Counted from the stretch's first letter, positions 48,719 to 64,000 are shown. The stretch: 64,000 nucleotides of DNA from Siderastrea siderea (GCA_964030785.1 OZ034969.1:46177701-46241700); one strand, 5' to 3'. The notes: a model not told the origin generated them from the sequence alone. Translations and numbers: made by a program.

Positions 48719-51414
48719 CCCTTATCATGCTGACAGCCAGATCCGGGAACATTCCCTGAAACTGACTTTTTTTCTCAATAAACATGGCTACAAATCAACA
48801 AGTCTGTTAATTCACTGTGTACAGTCAATTATGCAGCAATTTCCTACATCCTATATATCAAATTAAAGCTTAATAAATCCTCTTTCTAATTCTGCTAATA
48901 AAACACTCTTTTAGGATGTATATGCAAAACTTTGAACTTCCAAATAATATTTTTTTGATAAAAACTGTGTAAAAATTATAAATTTCCAAAATATAAATCT
49001 TATTAGTATCTTTCCAGAGTGTCAATGTAAGTCAGAAATGATAATTAGAGTTCCCCACTAACATCAGTCTAATAAAACAATAATAGTTATTGTTATTAGA
49101 ATTTTCTGTGAATGAAAATCCTTTATAATCATAGCTGAAAGTTTATATATTATATAAATAAATTGACACGAGTAAATTTGTTGAGCTTAACTAAATTAGT
49201 GGGGTACAAGGATTTCTTTTCTACTATGAAAAAGTCCAATAGGGATGCAGACCAGTTATCTGCCTGCACCCATATGTATGCATACAAGACTTTTTCAAAA
49301 AGAAGCACCACCAGCAAATTCATTATATTAAAAAATTGATTGATTGATTAATTAATTAATTAATTAATTGTCATCATTATCATCATTGTTTGCATCATGT
49401 CTCCTTATGTAAGCAGCAACAAAGTCCTGAACAGTATGATAGAGTTGAAAGCATTCTTGAATGCAAAGGGCCACTTTACAGACAGTGCATTGGTAACAGG
49501 ACTCTCTTCCTGACCTCTTCCTCTTCTCTCCTGTTCTTGCCAAAATCTTTTTTTGGGCAGGAAAGCAAACAACACATGACCGGCTTATGTTGGACTTCTT
49601 CCCAGTTCCCTGAATCTTCTCGGGGAAATGCCTCCCAGCTTCCAGTCGGGTCAAACCTTCTGCAGACCTCCTCGGACGACCTCTTGGAGTGAGGGAATAA
49701 GAAATACCAGAACTAGTGATAAGCTCCTTTACAAGCTCCCTTCTGAATGTTCTCTGTAGCACAGGTGATCTTGTTTTCTCCTTAAACAAGATGTAGCTGT
49801 TTAGCACTGATAAAGAGAACAGGTGAAAAAATACTTTTTTCCACCATTTCATGGTGCGTCGCCTAAAACAGGAATATGCAACCATCTGATCACACCTGTC
49901 AACGGCTCCCATATACTTGTTGTACTCATGAACAATTTCAGGTTTTGTAAGCGGACGTCCAGTAGCATGGTGATTACGTCCAATTTGAACCTCATTAATC
50001 GAGTGCACAGTCGACAACATCTGGAATACTTTCCTGTCTTTAATCTTGACTGCTAACAAAGTTCCATTGTTCATGATAAATTTGTCACCCTTGTTTTTCA
50101 CCTGAGCAACCCTGAATGCATGGGGAATACCCTTCCTGTGACGCGCTGTTCCACAGGCTCCAGTATCCAACTGATACAAATCAGTGAACAATGTTGGTGA
50201 TGTATAATAATTGTCAACATACAAACACCGCCCTGCATTAATGTATGGCTGCATAAGCCTCATCACTAAATCATAGGTTTTACCCTTAGCACTGGGTGGA
50301 TCTGTATTTACACCAGTGTAAATTTCAAACATCAGACAATACCCATTGCTGGAGTCACACAACTGATATGATTTCACTCCATACTTATCAGGCTTGTCTG
50401 GATTGTAGACCTTAAAATGTATCTTTCCTCTGAAGGGAATCATCCCTTCATCAATACAAACATTTTTTCCTGGCTTCCAAACACTTGAAAAATTTTCAGT
50501 GACAACACTAAATACATTGCCAAGTTTTTTCACAGGGTTATAGCCAGCCTGTCCCCTTGGAACATAATTATCATTGTCACACAAGTGAAAGAATGTTAAA
50601 ATGTTCATAAACTTATCCCTTGACATTATTTCAGGGAAAAAGGGGGTCGACAAAACCTCATCAGTTGACCAATAATCCTGGATATTTTCCTGGTTTACAA
50701 GGCCCATTGCGATAGTCATGGCAAGAAATGCTTTTATCTCACCTGATGTCACGCCATTCTCAGGCCAACTTCTAAATCGTGAGTTTGGCGGCAAATTATC
50801 CCTTCCTCGTAGATAAGCAAGAGTTTCCCTGGCATATTTGTTTGTTTGCCTGGCTATATCTTCAAATAGGTTGTCAGGGAAAAGCAGATTAAAGTAATCC
50901 GAGAAGGAAGGATTGTCTGGAAGGTCCGTGTTCAAGCCTTGATCATCTGTGAAGTCGAGTCGAGTCGGTTCGCGAGCACCAATAACCCAGTTGTCTGCTT
51001 CGTTTTCTTCTTCTCTGTCGCTTTCTTCTTCACTTTCATCACTTTCTTCTTCTCCACTTTCAGAATCGCTCGAGCTTTCATCTCCTGCACTGTCCTCTCC
51101 GCCGTAAACTTCATCAATAGTTCCCTCATCAACAAACGTGATACCAGTCGCCATCTTGAATTTTTTTAATCACGCGAACACGAACTATTTTTATGCTAAT
51201 CACATCTATTATTATCTTCTGGACTTCGGCTCTCTGTCGGGTGCTTTGTTTATGCCCCTTGTGTATTGGTATGACGTAGTCCTTACCCTAGCTCGAGGTT
51301 GGCCGAGCTTTCCCGACAAGAAACAATGGTGTTCGGGAATCCGGAATATTCCGGGATCCGTCCATATGGACGTACTCGCAAATCCGGAATATTCCGGGAG
51401 CCGCACGATAAGGG
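48719..51414 (-). mobile_element. complete piggyBac transposon
   Basis: 2,696 bp flanked by TTAA on both sides (48715-48718 and 51415-51418), the exact target duplication of this superfamily. The ends are inverted: CCCTTATCATGC at the left, and CCCTTATCGTGC as the complement of the right. Subterminal palindromes CCGGAATATTCCGG occur at 51341-51354 and 51384-51397, with a weaker related CCGGGAACATTCC near the left end (48743). The internal ORF is intact. Every part needed for cut-and-paste movement appears present. Confidence 0.9.
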
Positions 51415-54400
51415 TTAATAATAATTTCATTAACAGAAATAGAAGCTAAACGTGGATAGGCCCTCAAGGATCTGTCTAAATTAAATTACTAAACATGGTA
51501 TGAATTTGAGTACGCGATGAATGTTTTTCACGGATTGAAATTTCAAAATGGACTGAATTTGATTCTAATTCTGTAGTAACAACGAAATTATTCTTCACTT
51601 TGTACTTTGCAGTTGTTAAGGTTAGCAAAATATTAGAATTTCAATTAAAATTAAGGTAAGCTTTGTGAGGACTCTGTGATCTAAGCAATTTAACTTACAT
51701 GGTTTATACTGACTCATTTAGAGTTTTCTAATCCCACAGGTTCTAATCCCACAGGTTCGAAACCCTTTCTTTGCTCTGCGGATTATTCATTTCACCGTGG
51801 ACGCTCGATAGATAGACACCGACAGTGACTGACTTGAAAATAAAGCGGAATTCATGTCAAAAGACAATTTCAAATAAATTTCAATGTGTATAATTGCCAC
51901 ACAGCAAAGGCAATCCGCGATCAGGGACATTGCAGAGACATTCAGAAATCTGATCTTCCGTTTGTTTCTAACAGGGCATGGCTTGACCAAAGGCCAAAAA
52001 ACCTGCGTCATAAAGTATGATCAGCAGATCAAAGAAGAAAATGTTTTACTTCCAGAAAAGGATTTCACAGCAAAGAAAACAAAATAGAAACAAACAAACA
52101 GCAATATTCAGGACCTGCATAAGTGACAGGGAACCATTGTACAGGTTAAAGATGACACACGTGTATCTGATAACTTCCAGAAACTATTTATTACCCATGT
52201 GCAGTGGCTAAAACAGACAGTTAATGTGGCAAATTCCTACCTTACTATTCGATAAAACTGATAATCGATGGAAGTCAATAGCAATCGATATTAATCAATC
52301 AATTCGTTTGTTATTGGAAATCGACAACTATTCTAAGAGAGAACATTTTGAGAGGTTTGACATGATCGATTTTATCGACTGTTTATCGAATAGCAGATTT
52401 TCACAGGTTTTCGATGTCAGTCGATAGCAGTCGATGGCCGTTCACTAAAGGAAGATTAAAGGATTGTTTTTGTTGACTAGTCAATAATTGGCCGATACAA
52501 TTCGATATTAGTAGCCTGACTGTTATTATCAGTTGATGTCGTCTTATCCAACACCATGCAGTCCGAAGAGTCAGACAACCCCTACCTTGCCGGCCCACGA
52601 TAGAAAACGATATTCATTCGTAATTCGAGCGATATCAATCCTCGATTGTGATATATCGATAGCAATAGAACTCACAAAAATGAAGTTCTACTGATTGACA
52701 AAAATCGAAAACAATCGTTACCAATCATTTCTCTTACTTGTTCAGATACTAAATCCACACGGTCATACTGTTCTAATCATAACAGTTGGTGCGTCCTTCG
52801 CGATCATCAAACGAGCTCGACAAGAGAAGTGTGCTAATTAAACGTGTTTGCATTTCAAAGGAAGCGTTTTCCCGTACAGTCTCGACATTTTTTTTTCTGA
52901 CAAAATGCTCAGATATTACAGAATTTAAGTCCGAACTGTTCCAGAAACATTTAGAGATAAGCTAAGAACTAAATCCTACAGATTGTGATTTACATGTCTC
53001 ATGTCAAATGGATTCTGTATTTCCCATTCGCGATTTTTTAAGTTTTACTTTTTGTATATAACTTTGAAAGGCCACTTTATGAGGAGGTTTCAGTTGAAGT
53101 ATTCAACTGCAACAATAGAGATTGTGTAAATAATCACTAGTGAGATGACCAACAACCCGTCCAGTAAAAATCATTAAATCCTTATCGATTGCTATCGGCA
53201 ATGGATAACATTCGAACTCTATACTTCTTTCTCTGTTGATTCTTATCCATTGCTCACAACAATTGATAGCAATCTTCGATTCCAATCGATTGTTGTCGAT
53301 CGTTGATTTATAAAGTGACTGCGCCTCAGTGGATCAATTTGTAGGCGACATTGAGTGAAGGCCAGGTTCCATCTGTACCGTCATGTAGGTCAGCGTTAGC
53401 CTGCGAGTAGGCTCACTTGTTTAGGGAATTTGTGCGCGACAATCTTGGCGGCGAAAGCCGCGATCTGCGAGGCGGCGAACGAAGCGAGCCGGCGAGAGGA
53501 ATGGGGCGAGGAAAAGTGAGCCTGCACGAAAGCCATTGAATTTTGAATTCCGCCCCTGCGAGGTGACAAGTCTCAACTGTCAAGGTATCAAATATCTAAC
53601 CAATACAAGCGAAGCAAAATGTAAACAAAAACGACTAGGGCAAGCCGTCACTGCCAAAAGCCTATCGACTTGTGACACTTGTGCCGGTCCAAACAGCTTC
53701 CAATATCATCGTAAAATTTGTATGGTCAGCTTTGAAAATGTATGGTCGAGTTACAAAAATTATATGGTCAGTTTTAGAAATGCATGGTCGAGTCCTGGAA
53801 AGCTATGGTTGAGTTGCTTTAGAAAAGTTTCAGTTTTCGCTGGCGAGTTTTCATTTTCTCACTAGAGAACTCGCTAACAAGCGAGTTCTCGCCAACAAGT
53901 TTCATTTTCTCGCTAGTGAACTCGCTAGCGAGTTTTCATTTTCTCACCACTGAACTCGCTAGCTAGAGAGTTTTCAATTTCTCGCTAGCGAGTTTTCATT
54001 TTCTCGCTAGTGAGCTCGCTAGCTGGCGAGTTTTCAATGTCTCGCTAGTGAACTCGCTAGCTGGCGAGAAGTCGCTAGTTTGTTCAATATTCAAGGTTCA
54101 AAGTTTATTATTCAATTTTATAATTAAAATGAAAAGACTACACTATCCCGCAAATAGCAGTGGGGTATTTACAAGTCGATAGGTTTTTGGCAGTGACGGC
54201 TTGCCACACGACAGCAGATTTTCACACTCGAGAGGATCGATTTCTTTATGAATCTGCCACAATAGCACAAAAGAAAATTATAAAACACAGTTGACAGTTT
54301 TTGCCGCGTTTTCGTAATAAGTATGGAACTAGGAATGCTCGCAAAATCAAATCGCGAAGGCATCTGTGCAGATGACTCGGAATCGATGCACGAGAGCGCA

Positions 54401-57400
54401 TAGGAAGTTAAAATATAGAACTCCATGGACATGAAATTTGTAATTACAAAGAGTATCAAGCCGATACGCAGAATACTTCCCCAGGAACAAGCGATACCAT
54501 CTTCCCACAATAACAAATAACCGAAGACTGCAAGATAATGGGCTTTCGTTTACGACCTGGGGCTTTCGTTGCGATAGCCAGATAATGCCCATTGCATGGT
54601 AAATAAAGTCTTACAGATCCTGTCATTACGGAGATCTCAAGAAGAGAGGCTTGAAAACTACCACGCACTAAAACCAGGCTGCAAATAAGCGAAACAAACG
54701 TGGCTGATATTCCAAAAAATGACACAAAGGCGCAATCGCTAACCAGACGCAACTAGCCGAGTCACGTTAAGAAATTGAATCGATTGAAAAACCCGGCGAT
54801 AGACTGCGAGCAGTCTAAAAATCTTAGAAAGGCCACAAACAATAAGACTACTTGTCACAATAATAAATTCTGTCATCGCCTGTCATTTCATTCCAATCAG
54901 AATGCTGCGTTCGTGGACGAACGCGGAGAATTCAAAATTCAATGGCTTTCGTGCAGGCTCACTTTTCCTCGGCCCATTCTTCTCGCCGGCTCGACTTTCA
55001 CCGCCAAGATACTCCCGCGAATAACACACTAAGTGAGCCTGCTCGCAGGCTACGTCAGCGTGGCCATAAGTTTGTGGTTTATCGTATCGCTGACAACACC
55101 TTTCTCTTTCTGTACCAATGTTTCTTGTAGACATTTTAGAAAGGTTAGATTGGATACGTTGCGGTTGAATGGCGACGAAAAGGAGTTTCCCGACAATAAC
55201 AAAAGAAAGTTGTCATTTGCGTGTCTTAGCTAAATTCGTTTTCACAGCAATGATGCCACAACTGATTAGATTTTATTGTAAAGGCTTTTAGGAAGTGTCA
55301 ATCCTACCCACAGACAAAAGCACATGCTAAGCCAATGTAAACGTGCCGGCAATTAAAGTATTCCCGTGTCTGAATTTACGTCTGTGAAAGACAAACTTTT
55401 AAACTTTGAAAGCTATCACTATTTACCTAACTCTTCTTAGCAATATATTTTCAAATGCAGTTGAACTTACTAGTCATGATTTGTTTCACGTACCTTACGA
55501 AATATGTTTAATTTTAAAAGTGTGGAAATCAACGAGGTCAGATTGCTACTGACAGTTTAAAAAGGTAACTAAGTAATTTAATAATTAATTTTGTTGCTAT
55601 TTGTTTCCAAGACATCAGTTAGTAAAGAAAGCGAGGAAGAAGGCAAATAACATTCAGATGAAAACAACAACCCTGGGTTTTATTTCAGTTAGAGAGCCGT
55701 TTAATGACTCTATACTTTAACTGCCAACTTTCTTAGGACGTAATACCTCGATATGATGCAGCTGGTTACCGCGATGGGTAACTTGGTTACTTGCCATCCA
55801 AGGATCTAAGGCTCAATTGCAAGCGAAGATCAGACACTTATTGCAACAAATTTACTCCAGCGATGGACTATTATCTTCAGACGTTTGGGGACAAGATTCA
55901 TGTTTGCTTTTAAACGAATATCCATGAATATCCATTTTCAAGGATATTCTTTGAATTGTATTAGCGAGCTTGGAGTATTAACAAATACGTGGGATGAGTG
56001 AAATTGTATTTTTTAACTAAAGAGACAAATCTATAATACCACACTTACAGTCTCTAGAAATTGTACTGGTTTAGAGATGCGATAAACGTGCCTAGAAAAC
56101 AATTTAAAATTTCTTCCAGAAGCGGTGAACATGGCAACAAAAGTCCAATTTTCCTCCCTTGGCACCTTTTTCAATTACTTTTATCAACAATTACGACTGA
56201 ATGGTAAACCGCAGAGTAGCCGTGAAGCAATTTGCATCAGGAATGGTTTCTCATTTAACTTTATTGTGTCAGCAGACATTTAATTTTAAAGCAAAAATGA
56301 TTAATTAAAAACGATTTTATCGCAGAAATAGTAAAAAGTTCTCTCAGCATCTAATGGATATTTTCACATTAATAATTTCATCTTGTTAGATTATCAGTGT
56401 AAATTGTCATCGTTGGTTTGCTGTGCATGTTTTGCTTATTCCTCACCAACGCAATATTTTATTCATGGTAATTCAACGTACAATTATTGCCAGACAAACA
56501 ATAAATCCTTTACATGTAAGCCAGTGTACTTAACGCGAACAGTTTAAATCCTTTTTAAGTGGTTTATAAAAGACCACTGAAATAATGATTAAAAAATCAC
56601 ATACGTTGATTCATACTGTTTTGGATTCAGTGGCAGTATTTCTTCTATAAAGCGGCGATAAATGTAAGGGAGGGAAATACTTCTGAGCTGCTTTTATGCT
56701 TTCACGATCTCCTTTAAATAATTTTCCGTATGCTGTTTGTTTAAGTTGTTTGTTTCTTACACTGGACGTTAAAATGATCTGATAATTTTGTTTTCGACAA
56801 GCCGTAGAGTCTGGTTGTGTTGTCTGCTTATGTGCAGCAAAACAACTTATATACTCCGGTTCGAAGACGAAACTTTTGCTATAGTAATACAGTACTGATT
56901 CATCGTCATCGAACAAGATTAGTGCTGTTTGGTAATTGAGTTTACAGGTATTGTATGTAGTTGCAAAGCCGTTAACGGCTGTTGTGGTTTCGCAAGACAT
57001 GGGCTTCAGAGTAAAGTAAACAGTACACAAGTCAAGGGATTTGAATGACAGAAATTGCTCGACAAATACGGGTATTATCTCGTTAGCTATTTAATTTATC
57101 GTTAGTCGTTTAAACTACTCAAGTCAGCACGGGACTTATAAACTGTAGCGTGGTTAGCTTTGAACACTTATCTTATCGTTAGCACGGTTTATGCTCAGGT
57201 GCTTTTTGCTTTGTTTCAGTTTGTACATAAAACAGCTTACGTACCATGAATAACTCTTCCGTGCAACCTCAAGGAGGCCAGGCAAAGCCATTTATGAAGT
57301 TTACTGAATTAATGGCTTGGAGTTCCGCGTTTGGATTTGTCGATGTCGTCATCCTTGTTGGAAATGTCCTCACTCTCATAGTCTTCTTCACAAACAAGAA

Positions 57401-60400
57401 ACTAATGCGCACGCGTGCCAATTACTTCCTGATAAACTTAGCGATAGCAGATATGTTGGTTGGAACATTCGCAATTCCCATGTATCTCTATCACTTGGTT
57501 GCTGCGTGGCACAAGGGAGGCAGCGTTTGGAGGCAGCACAGTTACCAGATATCCAAAGTTATTGATATTTTCGTCGGCTGGGCCTCAATATTTACACTTA
57601 CGATTATCGCTTTGGAGCGAGCATTTTCGGTTTGCTTGCCTCATGTACATCGTCATATTAAGAAGAATGTATACTACATGCTGCTTGTATTAATATGGTT
57701 TTTATCCATCCTGGTTTCTTGTTTGAGGTTTCTTTTTGAAGAGGGACTGTTGTCACTGAATTTCTTTTTTTATTTCACGTTGGTTTTCTTTGCCATCGCG
57801 CTATCAATTATATGCATTTCTTATATCGTGATTTGGTATCGAATGAAGTTTCGCTTTGCCAGAAGAGACAGCAAGAAACGTTCTACCGAGCATGACAGAC
57901 GACTTGCTGTAATGCTGTTTACAGTGACCATAGTATTTGTGTTTACTTGGCTGCCTTTCCAGATCATTAACATTGTGGCGTTTTTCTGCAAGCCATGTCA
58001 AAACATGCCAAATGAGGTGGCATATTTTACCAAATTCCTGCACTACGGAAACTCGTGTGTTAATCCTATCATTTATTCGTTTTTAGTTCCCGAGTTTAGG
58101 AAAACACTTCTCAGAATACTCGGGAAACTAAGAGCTTAGAGGCGTCTGTTACACATGTATTGTTAACGGTAAGAAAAATAAATAAATACATCTGTTGTAA
58201 ACGATGCACCCCGGCGATAGCACTGAGATAATCCGCCAAGTTCAGAAGATTAGGCACTGGCCTTAACACTTGTTGTACGATCATATACCCTTTAAGAATT
58301 GAAAATAAAGTTGTTGCCTTGTAATTTGTTTAGTAGGCAAGTTAAGACTTCCATATTTGCCATTGTCACGGCGGACCTTCTATAGTAAATATAAAGTATA
58401 GATTAAATGGCGAGGTCTTAACTGAAGTTGCCGATAAGTCTAGCCTGTTCCAGGCTCTCAGATAGTAGGGACGGCACGAAAATTGGAAAGGGAACGCGAA
58501 AATAAAACGCGCCTGTTGTCTCTCCCTAGCCCCCACGCGTTTCTCGCCCTCATTTTCTCTTCGCGCTTTCCCCACTATCTCGGAGCCTGGAACAGACTAC
58601 GGTATTAGTCAGGCCTTTCAAACAATCGTCCCCATGGACGAGATCTTGCGGTTATTGCACAGGGCATCCACTCTCTCGAGCATACCACTTTAGTGGCAAA
58701 ATATTAGGATTTGTATGGAACTTGATATGTAGTTTCAAGAGAGGTAGCTTAGAAGGAAACTAAAACTGACAATAAATAAGCAATTACTTCACATACCAGA
58801 TCAAATATCGTCCTTGTGTTCTTTCGTGATTGTATGAAAGTCTTCCAACCGTATTTTAGCCTGCTTTTAGGTTTCCGAAACCGTTAACCTTCGATCAGCA
58901 CTCTCAACGACCGTCTTCGTATTACACCAAAACAGAATATCAAAATACCTCCTTCTTTCTCTTCTTGAAAGAACAAATTCATCCACTCGTTTTTCCTGTT
59001 TTCTCTTGAATTCCTTCTATTTATATTATCTATTGAATAACAATCGCCGATAGAAAGAAGACGCAAAAGGTGTTCCAACACAGAAATTCCATTTTCACGG
59101 TACGTCAGCAAAATCAAACATTGCACAATACAATACAATACAATACAATACAATACAATACAATACAATACAATACAATACAATACAATACAATACAATA
59201 CAATACAATACAATACAATACAATACAATACAATACAATACAATACAATACAATACAATACAATACAATACAATACAATACAATACAATACAATACAATA
59301 CAATACAATACAATACTATACAATACAATACAATACAATACAATACAACACATTACCGTACCCAAATTGTGAATTAGCCAATCAGAAGCCTTGTTTACTG
59401 TCCTGATTTTCTACGATATCAAGTCACTGACCTGATATCCTACGATATCATGGACAGTTTGTGAAATTCGCATTTTTTTGCAGACTTTAGAGGCGAAAAT
59501 TAAAACAGAAATGCAACGAAACGTAAAACTATTACATTTGTTAAACGAGAAAGTAATTTGTTTAACGGTAAGGGAGAAAAAAAAATACAATTTCGCGCCA
59601 AAATTGGAAGCGGCTACACTGGCGGGCGCTCGAGTGAACTTTACGGACAGCGCTGAAACTTTTTTGGTTTCAAAATGGAGCCGGATTTTCCAAATTTCTT
59701 TCTTAACTTGGACTTCCAACATTCAGAAAATGAAACTCCAAACAAAAGAATTAAATGAAATGGCAGATGAGGAGTTGGAGAAGAGTATTGACGACCAGAA
59801 AAGTGTAAATACGTGTCGCTCTACAACGCCTGACTGATCACGGTAACTGAAAAAAAAAAGCCGGGTTTTAGGACAAATTTGGGTACGGTAAATACCTAAT
59901 CGCACCTTTTTTAGTACGCTTCGGCAGCATATCAAGCTCGTTTGGTCTCACCATGGGTATTTTGGCTCGACTACGTCTCGCCAAAATACGAACCATGGCT
60001 AGACCAAACTCGCCTGATATGCCGCCGAAGCGTACCAAAAAGGTACGATTAGGTATAAATACAATACAATACAATACAATATTTTATCTATCCACGTAAC
60101 GTGTTATCCTGAGGAGCTTACAAAAACTCGTTTAAACGTGTACGTGCACAATAAGCTATACTATATACAAACAAACAATGAAACTATAATACAATGACTC
60201 TTAATAACGAACTGACTACCCCAGAAGTGTTTGACCACCCCAAAACCCTTAAAAATGATGTATATGTAGACAATACAAGATTGTTATGCAATCAAAATCG
60301 GAGATCGACTGTTCTTATCGACAATGTATGGTTCACTATCAACAGAAGTAATATCACGACTGACAAATCTTAAAGGAGAAGGTCACTCCAGAAACTGTGT

Positions 60401-63400
60401 ATTTTTTGAAATTGCCAATAAAAAAATAACACTAAGTTGAGTTACTGACCGTGATTTTAGCTTCTAAAGTGCATCCGATCCTATTGAAATTCCTCTCCAA
60501 AGAGGGCCAAAATTCAACACTGCGCGCCGCCATTTTGAATCGTACTCAGCAGCCTGGCCGCTTGTCCGTGACGTCAAATCGTACAACTAGACCAGCGGTC
60601 GGGTAACGTGGGCTCTGAAAACGAGCCGACGTTACACCACGAACACCACGTGACCAGTCAATGCCAGGGCCTCCCCAAATTAAAAAAAAAGGGTTAAAGT
60701 CCTGGGGACGAGGTTGGGAGTACTCCCTGCGATGGCACAGCACCCCATCCAGGGGAGAATAGCAAGAGAGGATAAGCGATGACCAAATTATCCCGAACTG
60801 GGCCTCTTGTGGCATTTGCGACTGATATTATAAATGAATACAGAGCCACGAAAGGAAATCCGAATTAAATCGTACCCGCGAGATGTAACAATTCCTCACA
60901 GAGCACAGGATGATAGGGATTGAAGACGTGAAAACGTAATATATAAAGGTGCCTGCCATGCTACTTATCGACTTCGTCTGACCGCGTACTCCTTTGTTTG
61001 TTTACTCGTTTTGTTTTGTTTGTTTGTTTCCTTGTTTTTTGTTAATACAAGTAGTCTGCGTCTTCGTGCGTTTCTAGACGCACGGCTGATTGGAATCCGT
61101 CTGTTAATAATACCCCTTTCAGAAAAAACGAGTCAGGGGTGGTGGATGACGGATGTCTTTAGGGTATAATTAGCAAATTATCAGCAGAAGTTCGAGAGCT
61201 GGTTCCATTAGAGTCATCAATCACCTCGAATTGGATTTTAATTTGAAAACCATGAAAGCGTCTGGAATTCGAAATGTCGGTGACCTGACGAGTTATCTGT
61301 ATCAACAGCGACAAACTCAATCGGACACTTGATAGTTGAAGATAGACTAAAAACACAGTTGAAAAGGTATACTTTTTATAATCCTTCCGAATCCCCTTAT
61401 CAACGTGTGTAAACTGAAACATATTCAAATTAACACCATAGGAGACTGTGTTGTTTCAGATTATGTGAAATGACCCAGGTATAATGTTATTGTTTTCAGC
61501 TGTATTTATGTAAATTTGCAAACTATGAGAGTCTACGTTGGGTACAGACTCACGAGACGTTGATCCTGTTAGACGTCGAAATAAGCGTTTCGTGATTGGA
61601 GGGACACTCGAATGAAATTCAGTGTTTTATTTTCCACTATTTTCTATTTGGAGTGATTCCAAGTGGTGGTGGTGTTGTGAAACGAAGGTAAGAATATCGT
61701 CGAATTGCACTGACAAGGGTCACATTTGTGGTACTAAAGGATCCACATTTTCAGCTAAGATAGCTGGTAGTTCTTAACTAATTCTGGCCTCTCGATACAC
61801 TAGATCTTATCGACTGCTTTTAACATTAGTGGCACTTCTAAGCAAGAGACGGCAGCGTTTAATTTTAAGCATGAGCGGAATTGTGTAGTCCTTGAAAACC
61901 AAACACACACCTTTTGTTTTATTTAGTGCATGAGAGAGTTGGTTTAAAGTAGTGCGTACGTCTGAGTGATATATCATTTCTAAGCTTGGTAATGTTATAA
62001 TTATGTTATAGCTGTTATGAGGACCTTGAAAAGCCAGTAACAAATTATGTTATTCTAATCTAGGTAGATGCAGATGTATGCATTTTGCCCCCGGGCTCCT
62101 GGGTCAGGAAGGGATGCATAAATATGTATTACTTTCGTAAACGAACACGTATCCATGGATTCTGTGGCGGAATCTTAACTAATTACAGCTTTGTGATAAA
62201 AATAAATATTAAATAAATAAAATTGAATTAAATCTTAAAGACGGACGTAAAAACGCGAATTGGTAAGAAGTCGATGCTCTTGTGGGGTAGTGAGTGTAGA
62301 GCACTTTCAAAATAGTTCAAACAAATTAAAAGAGAAATTACTTATGACTGATCATTTCAAACATTCTTTTGAGACCCCCAAAGGTAAACTGGAACTTCAT
62401 TCACCGCGTTTCTTCAAACCTCGCTAACATAATGTTACGGGATACAGAAACGTAATTGATATTTCTGTATCTTGGAAGTTGCAGTTAGATAAAAAAAAAA
62501 AACGACAGTGAACTTGCATACCATGAGACAGTTCAGTCATGTGACAAGAGCAGACTACTGGGTCATGCACGCGATCATCAAGCTGGTATTTTCATCTCAA
62601 AAACAAAATCACGATCAATTCTGGATGGGACAAAGGAAAGATGCACGTTTCCACGCTGTCTGACTGATCAAAATGAAGCAGAGTTTTTATAATCGTCAGT
62701 TAAAATCATGCAGCTCAGATCATTTTAGTCTATAATTAGCTTAAATTTTCTTTGTCATTATACGGATGAGGTTTCATCCTTTAAGCCAATATTTTCTTTG
62801 ATACTTCTGGAGGTAATAAGCAAGACTAATTGTTATTGCAATTGAGGCCTACTCGACTTTCACAATGTTTGTTTTTTAAATTATCAGCGTTCATTTTGCC
62901 CTACTCCTCGTTGTCCAAGGTCATTCAACAAGCAACGGCTTTGGTGGAATATACTTAGGCAGTGTCTAGGTGTCCGGCCACATGCACGTATTGGAATCCA
63001 GCTTTAACAATAATAGCCGGAGAAGAGTTCTTTAAAAACGATGCCCCGTACGGTCGTAACATGGAAATTATAACCGAATAGATTTAAATGCCTGCGGCTA
63101 TTAAAACATTGCTGTTCAAAACATGTCTCAAATAAGTTGGGTTTTAAATTAAGTTATAAAGTTACTTTAATTTCATTCCTCAAAGAATCATTAGCAATAA
63201 TCAAATAACTTTGAAAAAAAAAGCTACTATACTTTTTGTGCAAAAAAGTGACAACGAAACGCTTCAGACAGGAAATGATCTTTTCAATGATCTCTTTCAG
63301 GCCGAAAAACTCACCATTTTGAACTTCCAGTTGGGGTCACACATGACGCAACTTAGAAAAGTTATCTGTAGAAAGGCTAGATCTAATAACTTCCCATGAA

Positions 63401-64000
63401 ATATACTTATTTATTATTAGTTTTGTAAAATTTCTAACCTCTCTAATGTCGTCAAATATTATCGGCCAAACTTTTAACCACATATAATGTCTGTGGAATT
63501 GAAAGTTACTGAGACAATTCCTTAAGGGACTGTTAGAAAGAGTATTCTCAGGCAAACATTGTATTTGACGACAAGTTTCAACAAATGGTGCCCAATTTCC
63601 GTAACATTTAGGGCCTTCAAAGCGTTAGTTCCATAATATGGCTCGGGAGGAACATAGAGATGTATATCCTTAATGAAAGCGTAAAAATTAATTCCTAGCC
63701 GACAATTATAACATTTCCAAGATGAATTTCTTTAAGAAAGTAAAGGCTACATCAAGGAGAAAATGTAAAAGTATTGAGTTACTAAAAGGGGAATGGGTGA
63801 AAAACGTTATATGTAGCAGTTTTTTTTTTCATCTAAGAATTTCTACCAAAGTAACACCAATTTGTTGTGACCTTAAACGTGTGCTATATCGCGTCTTGAT
63901 CGCGTAAAGAATGCATCCTATGAAAGAACGACGGTAGCCGTTTCATACTGACATTTCTGTTTATCTTCCCTTTTTGTTTGTTGCTGTTTTAACAGAATGA

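Overview
The window reads as an anthozoan cnidarian nuclear genome, most likely a scleractinian coral. I infer this from four single-exon rhodopsin-class GPCRs without close vertebrate-type subfamily signatures, an AT-rich and gene-poor background full of microsatellites, and repeat families I associate with coral genomes (foldback MITEs, tRNA-derived repeats, Penelope-like, piggyBac and tyrosine-recombinase elements). This is a judgement from sequence character; no search was run.

Region by region. 1-262: a 109-bp tandem repeat carrying palindromes. 613-3110: a wrecked minus-strand Ty3/Gypsy retrotransposon with one recognisable LTR. 3121-8417: a nearly complete tyrosine-recombinase (DIRS-order, Ngaro/PAT-like) retrotransposon with split direct repeats, a gag-like ORF, RT-RNase H and a recombinase. 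11417-11925: a MITE with 'AATAAGCGCC' subterminal repeats. 12546-13469: GPCR 1. 16930-18552: an AT microsatellite and a young ~795-bp tandem duplication. 22277-23308: GPCR 2. 24789-26045: a minus-strand Penelope-like remnant (RT and GIY-YIG) whose linker has become a 107-bp tandem array. 26055-26873: two tRNA-derived repeats, one inside a foldback element with 12-bp target-site duplications. 26395-27557: four poly-G tracts. 29183-30180: inverted 19-bp motifs. 30884-31786: GPCR 3 on the minus strand, intact except for one in-frame TGA. 35015-35219: a small MITE. About 35.2-48.7 kb: a gene desert with simple repeats and old tandem duplications. 48719-51414: an apparently complete piggyBac transposon with an intact transposase. 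53397-55052: a large foldback element with nested inverted repeats and a minisatellite. 57246-58139: GPCR 4. 58441-60081: further foldback elements and a 223-bp ACAAT pentanucleotide array. 60.1-64 kb: nothing recognised.

Host biology is therefore limited to a dispersed family of GPCR genes. GPCRs 2, 3 and 4 resemble one another most. They lack the usual TM3 cysteine, and a splice acceptor lies 26-30 nt before each ATG, which points to one ancestral gene with a 5'-UTR intron that was duplicated locally. Everything else recognised is mobile or repetitive DNA. The best leads are the palindromic junction of the tyrosine-recombinase retrotransposon, the intact piggyBac, the single-TGA receptor, the tRNA-cored foldback element and the nested foldback element at 53.4-55.1 kb.
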